Shown here: positions 56,396 to 64,000 of the stretch, one piece after another
Layout of the letters: each line of letters starts with the position of its first letter
Position numbering within the stretch: position 1 is the first letter of the stretch
Assembly (NCBI GenBank): GCA_950097015.1
Contig: CATNEN010000039.1
Coordinates: 11,068,001-11,132,000 of the forward strand
DNA length: 64,000 nt
DNA from: Macrostomum hystrix
Lineage: Eukaryota; Platyhelminthes; Macrostomidae
Reading direction: 5' to 3'
The notes under the pieces: generated by a model
The model's database searches: none
Seen by the model: only the letters and a program-made list of their open reading frames with translations
What the model was told of the DNA's origin: nothing
Translations under genes and position numbers: made by a program

Positions 56396-57548
56396 GCGAT
56401 GAAGACGGCTCGTCCTCTTCTGGACGCGGGCATCGGCGACCACCTTCCGGAAGCAACTTGCCTTCAGCAAGCGGAACCTCCAGTCGCATGGCGACCTCAG
56501 CCTACGGGACCTGGACGCAGCAGGAGGTCTCAAAATTCTCTCAGACGGAATCCCGTCGACGCTGTGCCCACCGCAAAAATTCAAAACAAGCATTCCGCCT
56601 CGCCAGTAAGTACGTGACCATGGCCAAACCCGAGAAATTCACTGCTTCACCGACGGTTCGCAAATCAAACTGGTCTCTGGTTTCAGCTACTGCATTATGT
56701 CCGGAGGGAAAACTGTGGCGACCTTCTCCCAGCACACCGGCATAAACTCTACCGTTTTCTAGAACGAATTTCTCGCCATCAGCTCCTGCGCCCTGGAACT
56801 GATCAACCAAAATGTCCACGGAGCAGAAATCTTCCTCCACTCGGACAGTCAGACGGCGATCCATGGACGCACGCACACCTGCTCGCGCACAGTCCTCGAC
56901 TGCGTCGCGCAACTCAACCGCTTAGCGACCCACAACAAGGTGTCCCTAAGGTGGATTCCAGGGCACTCTGGCCACCCTGGTAACGAATTGGCCGACAGCC
57001 TCGCCAAGGCCGTTTCGACGGGTTCACTTTTTGGCCCCGTGCCTGCGGTCTCCACCCCTACCGCCGTCGTCAACACTCGGATCAACCAGTGGGTGGCCTC
57101 AAAGCACAAGGACAGATGGGTCAATACCGCCGATTGTCGGCAGTCTCGCGCTGCTGTCCCTTGTCCCTCCACTGCCCTTTGCTAAGCCTTGCTTGGATTA
57201 ACCGCAGGGACATCAGGGCAGTTACCATGGCCCTCTCTGGCCATGGCTGTTTCGCCAGGCACCGTTTCCTGCAAGGAAAAATCCGCAGTGAGGAGTGTCC
57301 CTTCTGCCTCTCCTACGTTGAGGATGCAGAGCATTTTATTTGCGACTGCCCCGCCTTCACTCAGGCTCACCTATCTCGGCCCAAACCCGGATCTCTCAAA
57401 CGTTTTCAGGCCTGAGAACATCTGCCAGCTCGTCCGTTACCGAAGGGCCACCGGGCGAGCGACTCTCCACCTCCTGGACTCTCCAGAGGAGGACCGCGCT
57501 GTGGACGCCGGCATCACCGGGTCCCCCTGCGCGACACTGCAGCTTTAG
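56396..57548 (+). pseudogene. ORF2 C-terminal region: RNase H and Cys/His motif
   Basis: Scattered over three frames are RNase H motifs [26 protein letters not shown] and [20 protein letters not shown], which hold the Asp, Glu, Asp and His/Asp active-site residues. Then comes [21 protein letters not shown], a CxxC...H...C motif usual after the RNase H in I/R1-like elements. The frame ends at 57548. At least three frameshifts and one TAG/TAA-type stop are present. Confidence 0.85.
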
Positions 57549-57639
57549 TTGCCCTTGGTCGCCAGGGGCTAGCGAATGGCCGGAAACGCCTCCCCGCTGC
57601 ATCCGAGGGATGCCTCCTGCAGCTAAGTCAAGTAAGTCA

Positions 57640-58560
57640 ATACCAAGGCGTCCTTCGCCTCGAATCTCGAGCAGTGGCGGCGCTTCTGTGACCTAGAGGG
57701 TGTCCGCCCACTAGCGGCATCGCCAGTCCAGCTGGCCGAGTACGTGCGGCGCCTAGCTCAGCGCGGCGTGGCACCCGGCAGCCTCGGCGGCCACTTGACG
57801 GCCATCAGCTGGAGCTTCAAGCTCGCATAACTGCCCAAAATCACCAAGTCTGCCCTGATCGACCTAGCGGTTAAGGGCGCGAAGCAAACGAGCAGCCACT
57901 CGGTCAGGCAGCGAGACCCAATCACACCAGCAATGCTGATCTCGCTCGCGAACCAGGTCAACCTAGAAGATTCTGCAGACGCCGCCTTTTGGGTTGCCGT
58001 GCTGTGCTGCTTCTGGGCGCCGCCAGTAGAGCGAATGCGTGCGGGCGTCACGCTATCCTAGCCAGCGACGCTCGCCCCGATAGTCGGTGCTGGAGACTCC
58101 GGGTACGACAGTCCAAGACATACCAGAGCGGCAAAGACTACCAAGAGGCTGTCCTGCCGATGCTCGGAGACCACCCGCTTTTGTCCTGTACGGGCCCTGC
58201 AATGGCACCTTAAGATTAACAAGCTGAGGTCAGCGCCGGAGCGTACCCGGCTGTTCTGCGTCAGCTGTTCTGCGAACCTCTGGTTCATGGCGCCCGCTGA
58301 CAGGACGTCAATTCGATCGTCGCCTCGCTCGAGCCTTGGCGGATGCGGACTGGTCGGCGACCACCTTCTCAGGTCACTCTCTACGGCGGGGCGGCGCCTG
58401 CCTAGCTTTCGACAGCGGCCTCGACACGGCTCGGCGGCTCGCACAGCTGCGCGGTTTCGCGCAACCTGCCCCGATCAAGCGGTTGCCTGCCCCTCCTGTG
58501 GCCAATGGTCAACCGGGTTTTGTCAGTCGCGCCACGCTAGCCGCCCAGAAGCACATCTGA
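57640..58560 (+). pseudogene. Degenerate tyrosine recombinase (DIRS- or Crypton-like)
   Basis: Pieces in two frames match a phage-integrase-type recombinase: an N-terminal core-binding part (NLEQWRRFCDLEGVRPLAAS, then QLAEYVRRLAQRGVAPGSLG), DPITPAMLISLANQV, a degraded box I (AFWVAVLCCFWAPPVERM) and box II HSLRRGGACLAFDSG at about 58374. The nucleophilic Tyr expected some 30 residues later is not seen. A stop lies near 57828. DIRS/Ngaro retroelements and Cryptons carry such enzymes; no RT of DIRS type is nearby, so which one is open. Confidence 0.65.
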
Positions 58561-58606
58561 CCTTACCTCTATTTGTTTTTCTTATTTCTTTTGTATTTTG
58601 GGATAA

Positions 58607-58999
58607 GTTTTCGTTCGCTGCACCCGCTGTGTTCCGCCTTTTTCCTCTCTCCGGCCAACCCGCTAAGCGTAGATTTGCTGGCCAATCGCTGTTAGCGGGG
58701 GCCAGGGGTTGTTTGTGCTCTGGCTGTGGGGTGGGCGAGCTGCGGCTTTGGTCGGGGGTGGGTGGCTGTGTGTGGCCCCTTTTAGCCCTGCGCGCTGTGC
58801 TGCCCTCGCCTTCCTTGTCGCCTCGCTTGTCTTGAGTTTTTTCCGGTTTTAGCCCCCGCAAGAATAAAAATCGCGTCATATTCGGTAATTTTTTAATATA
58901 AATATACTCCCTTCGTTGCCCACCTCTAAGGCAGTAGGATGAGTTTTCTTTCACTGCACCCGCTGTGTCCCGCCTTTTCATCTCTCCGGCCGACCCGCT
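58607..58999 (+). repeat. Diverged direct repeat (58607-58668 and 58943-58999)
   Basis: Both copies contain CACTGCACCCGCTGTG-like and CTCTCCGGCC(A/G)ACCCGCT blocks in the same order about 330 bp apart. They lie just beyond the recombinase remnant and could be its terminal direct repeats or LTR remains. Confidence 0.6.
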
Positions 59000-59159
59000 T
59001 TCACATTGACACATTTTCAGAATTAAATTTTTAAATTAAAAGCACTAAGAATTAGTACGCCAGGGACAGTGGAGACAGATTTACACAAGTTACTACGCAA
59101 GGATTTCGATCAAAGTCCCTCAGCAGGTAACGAAGGTCCCTCAGCAGGTAACGAAGGGT

Positions 59160-59254
59160 CCCTCAGTATTCCACATATTCGGCATATTTTAGTGAAGGTA
59201 TGGTGAAAATCAGTTGAGCCGTTCGGGAGAAAATCAATTTCTCCAATATATAGA
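59160..59254 (-). mobile_element. Second Helitron-like 5' end fragment
   Basis: On the minus strand TCTATATATTGGAGAAATTG starts at 59254, followed by CCGAACGGCTCAACTG, similar to the leader of the Helitron at 56340. No helicase or 3' end is found, so only a fragment is supported. The inner GGAGAAA and TTTTCTCC form a small hairpin. Confidence 0.45.
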
Positions 59255-59604
59255 AATATAGTTAAGAATTTTAGTATATTGGACTAGCACACTAAGCCCC
59301 CCTTGGGGGGCACTACTGTTCAGACAAAAAAATATTGTGTAATTCAGAAGGACAAAACACACCTGAAAGCAAACAAAAACAAAAACTAATTTCGTCAGTA
59401 TTAATTTCCCTGATTGCGAATATATGCGATTGCGATTCAAGAGAATTTGAATTCTCACTAAATACAAAAATAGTCTGTCGTAGCTTGAATACATTCTGGG
59501 ACATCCGTTCTGTACACCAAGAGCCCCATTGAGGCAAAATTACACAAGTAACTTTACGTTTGATACAACTCAGCTTAATGCTACTAAGGTACATGTGAAT
59601 ACTA

Positions 59605-59745
59605 TCCCCCAGCAGTAAAAAACCAGTGTCTCCCCAGCTGCAGAAAACTAATATCCCCCAAACAGCAGAGAACTAATGTCCCCTCAGTAGCAAATAACCA
59701 ATGTCCCCCCAGCAGCAGAGAACTAATTACCCCCAGTAGCAGTGT
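59605..59745. repeat. Degenerate tandem repeat, about 27 bp
   Basis: About five copies of CAGCAGAGAACTAATGTCCC-like units with much divergence. The rest of 59255-60341 holds pyrimidine-rich sequence and short open frames without recognisable motifs. Confidence 0.7.
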
Positions 59746-60341
59746 TGTGCGTCAGGCACTTTTTTCATTCCACTTAGTTTCAGCCGCCCACCATAGTGTT
59801 CCATTTGTTGATGTGTGCCCTTGTTCTCATCCTCAGTCGAAAACGCTGTCTCTGTTCCATCCCACCGGGCATTTGTTTTGCGGACCCCTCTTGCGATTGT
59901 CGCGAAAACGTGAGTTATTATTAACCAATCCTGTTCTCTGTACACCCTTGTGGTAATCTATTTTCTTACCCCTGTTATCTGCCAGCTCCGCCCTTCTCTA
60001 TCTATTATCGATTTTGTCGCTGTCCCTTTCCGCTAACCCCCCTCCAGTCTAGCGTCTGCCCCCACCTTGTTTTGCTCTCCCTCTGCACGCGTTATCTATC
60101 GTCTGTTAACCCCCCCAATGTACATTCACCCCAGGGTTTTCATACCCTCATTTGTCTCTCCTCGCTGTCGACCCCCTTTCTGTCCTAGCATATCAAAATT
60201 TATATTATACCGTTTCAGGCCCGAGGTAGAGTGGAGTGCTGTCTGCTGGTGCATCGGCGCAAATTATTGCAATTTGACTCATAACTCTAACATAGCGAAA
60301 GTTCAAATTAAATCAATTTATTTACATCGATTTAATGAGTA

Positions 60342-60453
60342 AATAAACAGCGGCCCCAGTGCGTGACAACGACTGTTTTGCGAGCGCCTACCGCCTAGCG
60401 CCTACCGGCGCTCGCAAAACAATCGTTGTCACGCACCGGGGCCGCTGTTTATT
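60342..60453. repeat. Perfect-length 47-bp inverted repeat with 18-bp loop
   Basis: Arms 60342-60388 and 60407-60453 match at 45 of 47 positions. The loop (60389-60406) repeats the GCGCCTACC found at the arm end. A transcript would fold into a long hairpin with two A-C mismatches. It could be a fold-back element end, a hairpin RNA or a replication-slippage product. Confidence 0.85.
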
Positions 60454-60683
60454 GATTGAGGCAAGCAGGGGAGAAGAGCACATGAAGAGAAATATTAACA
60501 AACCTGGAAGCTTAGACATGGATGCTAGAAGTGTCCATCTTCTAAATTTTAATAATCTTCCTGTCGATAGTGTTGTGTCTTGGCCTAATGGCCGACGGAG
60601 GGAGATGGGGGTTGGGTCCACCTGCCCGAGAAACCCAGGTCCCAGACCAACCCTGCCTACGCCTAACAGACCTGATTGGTTCA

Positions 60684-60763
60684 GCGAGAGTTCACTGAGC
60701 CAACCGCCCTGAGACTAGCGAGAGTTCACTCGTCTCAGGTCCCTAACGGAGCGAGAGTTCACT
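60684..60763. repeat. Three spaced copies of GCGAGAGTTCACT
   Basis: Copies at 60684-60696, 60718-60730 and 60751-60763 are 33-34 bp apart. The first two sit inside small inverted repeats (GGTTCAG/CTGAGCC and TGAGAC/GTCTCA). They lie at or just past the 3' end of the gypsy LTR. Confidence 0.75.
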
Positions 60764-61285
60764 CAGTACGCCCCACCGGCCCGACGCGGTAATCCCCGGA
60801 ATGAGGAAGACACGAGCTCACCTTGAACGTCTCCACGCAAGCTGATCGGCTCTACTCGTTTATTGCCGGCACTTGAATAACAACTATGATTGGTAGATAG
60901 GCAATGCACAGACTTGCAGAAGGGCAGGTAGGAAGTCGAGGCGGACGGGGTTACAGATAGGGCGGGGCGACTACTTATATAACTTACTATACAGGGCAGA
61001 GAAGAGGGAGAGAGAGAAAAATTAGACACAAAGCCTGGGTCACTGGCGGCTTATCCGGCCGCCAGCCAATGCGAGTGGCCCAGGTGGGGGGAGGGGTAGA
61101 GAGAGGCGGGGCTAGCGCAACGCTGGGGCATGGGCAGGTGGGCGCAGAGAAGAAAAAAAGGGGGGCTAGGCCGGGGTTGAGGCGTAAGCCTCTTACAAAC
61201 CCTGACCTAGGCTGGCACGGGTGTAGGAAGGGGTGGGGCAGACAAACAACGCAGAGGGCACAAAGTGCATTTGCACGGCACAACA
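60720..61285 (-). mobile_element. 3' LTR of a Ty3/gypsy element (right-hand limit on the left uncertain)
   Basis: The LTR starts TGTTGTGCCGTGC at 61285 on the minus strand, right after a polypurine tract. It contains TTATATAA (60975-60982) as a TATA box and AATAAA (60859-60864) as a poly(A) signal in the right order. The far end, which should finish in CA, could not be placed without the 5' LTR, which is outside the window; 60720 is an estimate. Confidence 0.65.
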
Positions 61286-61297
61286 TCCTCCCCCTCC
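61286..61297 (-). other. Polypurine tract of the gypsy element
   Basis: GGAGGGGGAGGA on the minus strand directly abuts the TG that opens the LTR, as needed for plus-strand priming. Confidence 0.8.
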
Positions 61298-61508
61298 AAG
61301 AAAAAGAAGAGTAGAAGGGGATACAAAAGCATCGCATGCGAAAAAAAACAACACAGAAAGAAAAATAAAAGGCTCACTACCCGAACGATATAAAAATAGG
61401 GTTTGGACCATAGACTACGAAGCACCTAAACCAGCATGAAAAACAATAGGACAAATTAACCAAGCTAAATAAATTGTCAGCAACAAAGTTACGCAAGAGC
61501 ACGCAAAA

Positions 61509-63227
61509 TTAGTCAAAGAGTCGCCCGAAAAATCGGCTCGCGTTTGTAGCAAAAAGTCGAGTCCAATACTCACGCCCGCAATCACTGTCAGCTAGAGCAT
61601 CTGGCACCAAATTTACGGCGGTCGGGTCCTTGGGGTCTCCACCGAACGGTGAGGCAGATGTCACTAGAAGACGATGTCGCGGAAGTCGCCTAGCCCGTTG
61701 CACTGCTCGCGGGGATCCTCGGCACCGGACTGATGCCTCGAAGAATACACCGTGGCACACGTCCACGAGCACAGTCTCGACGGCTGCCGGCATGTCCAGG
61801 TCCTCAGCCAGCATGATGTACATAGCGTGGAACTCGGGCTGCTGGAGGAATCCTAGGGCGACCGCCCAGGCAGGTTCACCACCGATAACTCGGAACAGGA
61901 CCGGTAGACCGAACTCCTTGGCTAGGAGAAACTGCTCCATTGCTGCCGTCAGCTGATCTTGACGTTGCGAGCCCGCGACGTCCCAATTGAGCTCGACTTC
62001 GCCGACAGCAACGGCACGCGGCCAGCCACCCGTTAGAAATTGTCGCAACTCGTCTCGCAGCGACGGCCACCATGTTGCAGAACTCCCGTTCAGGCCCAGG
62101 GCGAACACGATCCGACTATCTTGCAGCAATGGTTGCACCACGGGACAATCCCGACGTAGGCAGTAAGGTGAGTTCACAATCGCCAAGCATCGACGCACAC
62201 CACGAAGATATTCGGGTTGAATTGGTCGGCCCAGTCTAGTTAGGTACGCCTTGGCATCGACCAGACGTTCCGCAGAGCCGACACCGTGCTGACCGGGGCT
62301 GCTGTCGCGACGCAGCTCCTGGCTGCCAACGACATCGCTGCTGCGACCGACCTCCTGGCTCGCGACGGCTGTTCCCTGCTGTGCAGAGTTTTCGCTGATT
62401 GACGTTGCGGTCGACGACGAATCGCGCAGTCTTGCTGTCGGGGCCTGAGAAAGGTGCGGCCCGTGACCTCGCCCTCCCGGGGACCGCGCAGGGCCGGGAC
62501 CCACTAAGAGAGACAGGGACCGGAGCTTCCTAAGCAAGGGACCCCCCAACTCACGCAACTCAAAGCAACGCACCGCTAGCACAACACACTCAAACGCTGC
62601 CTGCAACACCGAAGGCGGAATCCGCCGACACCTCCCCGACCCAACACCGCGACCACGCTTCCTCCCATACTGATTACACAAAAACGAAGCAGAGACGGCT
62701 AAAAGCCTGGAAAATTGCACCGGCACACTCACACCAATCCCTTCAAGAAACTTTGCCCCCTCGCGCACGACTAGGCAAGCTCCATCACTGTCGCCAACCC
62801 TAAAGCAAGACAAAAGCGCACCTCTCAGCCGCCTACACTCAACAACTGCAGCTGGAGTGGACAACTCGGTTGGGATCTCCACGTGAATTGGAACTTCCTC
62901 AGCGTCATCTTTAAGGCTGGTCAGAGCTAACTTGACATGCTCCGGCAAAGCAACATCCGGTGGAGGATTGAAAAAGTAGGCGTACTTTAACACCCCTTGG
63001 CACGCAGCTTCTCCAACCCGATTGTACACTTCTCGGAACACTGGATCAGTCAAGACACAAAATGCCATCACGTCTCGCTGAGACTCCGGAGACTCTGTCT
63101 CGGCCGATACGACGACGGGCCGTTGAGAGTACATTCGACTACACACTGCCTCAATTTCTGCAGAACTAGCCGTCCGACCCACGCCTATAATGCCATACAA
63201 GTCAGTCGGTGTCTCCTGCGATGACAT
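61509..63227 (-). CDS. Third ORF of the gypsy element: J-domain-like plus TatD-like protein
   Basis: 572 codons, uninterrupted. Residues 8-75 look like a J domain: DLYGIIGVGRTASSAEIEAV at the start and AFCVLTDPVFREVYNRVGEA at the end, but the HPD needed to stimulate Hsp70 is absent. Residues 320-571 resemble TatD nucleases in layout: LVDAKAYL for the DxHxH start, AVGEVELNWD for the GEIGLD strand, LAKEFGLPVLFRV for the LPVxxH strand, LPRHRLLVTSASPF for the ETDxP turn and ATNASRFFG at the end. All metal ligands except the Glu of GE appear replaced, so it is probably not a nuclease. Between them is a basic and Ser-rich linker (about 186-315). It starts 245 bp after pol and ends about 210 bp before the polypurine tract, the position of env or other extra genes. 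Function unknown; capsid, chaperone-recruiting or defence-evading roles are guesses. Confidence 0.75.
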   Translation of the reverse strand: MSSQETPTDLYGIIGVGRTASSAEIEAVCSRMYSQRPVVVSAETESPESQRDVMAFCVLTDPVFREVYNRVGEAACQGVLKYAYFFNPPPDVALPEHVKLALTSLKDDAEEVPIHVEIPTELSTPAAVVECRRLRGALLSCFRVGDSDGACLVVREGAKFLEGIGVSVPVQFSRLLAVSASFLCNQYGRKRGRGVGSGRCRRIPPSVLQAAFECVVLAVRCFELRELGGPLLRKLRSLSLLVGPGPARSPGGRGHGPHLSQAPTARLRDSSSTATSISENSAQQGTAVASQEVGRSSDVVGSQELRRDSSPGQHGVGSAERLVDAKAYLTRLGRPIQPEYLRGVRRCLAIVNSPYCLRRDCPVVQPLLQDSRIVFALGLNGSSATWWPSLRDELRQFLTGGWPRAVAVGEVELNWDVAGSQRQDQLTAAMEQFLLAKEFGLPVLFRVIGGEPAWAVALGFLQQPEFHAMYIMLAEDLDMPAAVETVLVDVCHGVFFEASVRCRGSPRAVQRARRLPRHRLLVTSASPFGGDPKDPTAVNLVPDALADSDCGREYWTRLFATNASRFFGRLFD

Positions 63228-63472
63228 GTTGACCCTGCAATTTGTTTTTTTGACGTTAAAAGATTCAATTTACTACCGGTGTCTACCCGATCACCAAAAG
63301 CCATCCCGGATTGCCCGCCCCTAATGCTGAACAATGAAATGTAATGGAATACCGTACGAACGATGACGCAACCTGTCAATGTTATTTTTTTCTTTTATTT
63401 TTTAGTGCATTTTATGAATTTTTTTGTTCTTTTTTTATCTTCTTTTGTGTGGTGTATGTGGGTTTTTTTCGT
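63228..63472 (-). other. Spacer between pol and the third ORF
   Basis: A T-rich (plus strand) stretch without coding potential. On the minus strand CTTTTGATTT-type A/T runs precede the ORF start at 63227. A splice acceptor for a subgenomic message could lie here, but none stands out. Confidence 0.4.
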
Positions 63473-64000
63473 TTAATACAGTATTGGATTACCATATCGT
63501 ATTGGCCGATGACCTCTTTGGGGTCGCAAGCGGCGCGGTGACACTGGAGGTGCGTCGACGGCAGGCGAGTGACGCACAGGTGCCGGTCCCTGGTTACGGT
63601 TTATTAGAGGTACAAAGACGAACTCGTCCGGGTCCCCATCTTCAAAATCGGGCTCCGACTCCTGAGGGGTTCTCTCAGCACCCTCACTCCGCCTCTTTTG
63701 CGCGTTAGACTTCCGTTTCACTTTTCGTAAGCTTTGCAGTCCTGGAGGTCGCTCCGGAACTTTGCGAAGGTTGTTGTAATGCACAGTTTTTGTCTTTTTC
63801 TTATTTTCCAAACGAATTCTGAAATTAACGTCAGAAATTTTTTCAACGACTTTGGCCGGTCCCTTCCAATAGTTGTGGAACTTTGCAGCTTCATTCGGCT
63901 GCAGGGCAGGTGAGTATTCGAGTACGGTATCACCTACTTCAATTGACGGGCCTCTGACTCTAGAATCGTACATAATCTTTTGCTTTCTCTGATATTGCTG
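63473..64000 (-). CDS. Gypsy pol, integrase C-terminus (partial, enters from the right edge)
   Basis: The frame is open to the window end. It shows QQYQRKQK, then VGDTVLEYSPAL and KFHNYWKGPAKVVEKISDVNFRIR, the integrase C-terminal chromatin-proximal fold with the GPxxV motif usual in Ty3/gypsy. NLRKV follows, and then a basic and acidic tail of about 80 residues to the stop at 63473. The DDE core, RT, protease and gag should lie to the right, outside the window. Confidence 0.88.
   Translation of the reverse strand, partial: QQYQRKQKIMYDSRVRGPSIEVGDTVLEYSPALQPNEAAKFHNYWKGPAKVVEKISDVNFRIRLENKKKTKTVHYNNLRKVPERPPGLQSLRKVKRKSNAQKRRSEGAERTPQESEPDFEDGDPDEFVFVPLINRNQGPAPVRHSPAVDAPPVSPRRLRPQRGHRPIRYGNPILY

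Larger units (their letters stand above)
48132..57620 (+). mobile_element. Non-LTR retrotransposon with RNase H (I/Jockey group), split by two insertions
   Basis: Three blocks (48132-50493, 52703-about 54412, about 56400-57620) carry ORF1, endonuclease, RT, RNase H and a terminal Cys/His motif in order. A P element and a Helitron account for the gaps. An RNase H after the RT is found in I, R1/LOA and related clades, which supports the group. The 3' end near 57600-57620 has a short direct repeat (AAGTCAAGTAAGTCAA), which may be the tail. Several stops and frameshifts make it inactive. Confidence 0.85.

Overview
The window looks like a gene-poor, repeat-rich stretch of a flatworm nuclear genome, most like a free-living platyhelminth such as Macrostomum. 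The strongest pointer is a three-exon gene on the minus strand (18312-25065). It predicts two EF-hands followed by a dynein-light-chain (LC8-like) domain, the architecture of the tegumental-allergen-like (TAL) family described from flatworms. Spliceosomal introns, tRNA-derived SINEs and mariner, P, hAT, Helitron, non-LTR and Ty3/gypsy elements confirm a eukaryote. The species is an inference.

Host genes are few. (1) 8019-8936 (minus): a 305-residue nuclear-type protein with an IER/SERTA-like N-terminal motif, behind a compact promoter with TATA, CCAAT, CArG-like and MEF2-like sites. (2) 18312-25065 (minus): the TAL gene, whose two introns are almost entirely minisatellite. (3) 35121-36482 (plus): an intronless rhodopsin-class peptide-type GPCR with KRY in place of DRY. 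(4) 46606-47445 (plus): an unrecognised small single-pass membrane protein. A promoter plus candidate first exon lies at 3731-3976.

Tandem repeats dominate. At least 18 unrelated arrays, with units from 4 to 53 bp, cover about 20 kb, or some 30 percent of the window. Many have long open frames only because the unit lacks stops, so those frames are not genes. Five diverged copies of one SINE family are present; two keep the tRNA-like head and all share a palindromic core around CACAGGTGTGTACA.

Mobile elements fill the right third. An apparently intact mariner (42058-43333) has terminal inverted repeats, TA duplications and an uninterrupted DD34D transposase. A broken non-LTR retrotransposon with endonuclease, RT and RNase H spans about 48.1-57.6 kb. 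A P element (50494-52694, exact 8-bp duplication) and a truncated Helitron (54413-56340) are inserted in it, and the Helitron itself holds a 272-bp hAT MITE with an exact 8-bp duplication. A broken tyrosine-recombinase gene follows at 57.64-58.56 kb. At the right edge is the 3' half of a minus-strand Ty3/gypsy element: integrase C-terminus, an unusual 572-residue third ORF, polypurine tract and LTR. The third ORF joins a J-domain-like start lacking HPD to a TatD-like region lacking the expected metal ligands. It is the most novel item here.
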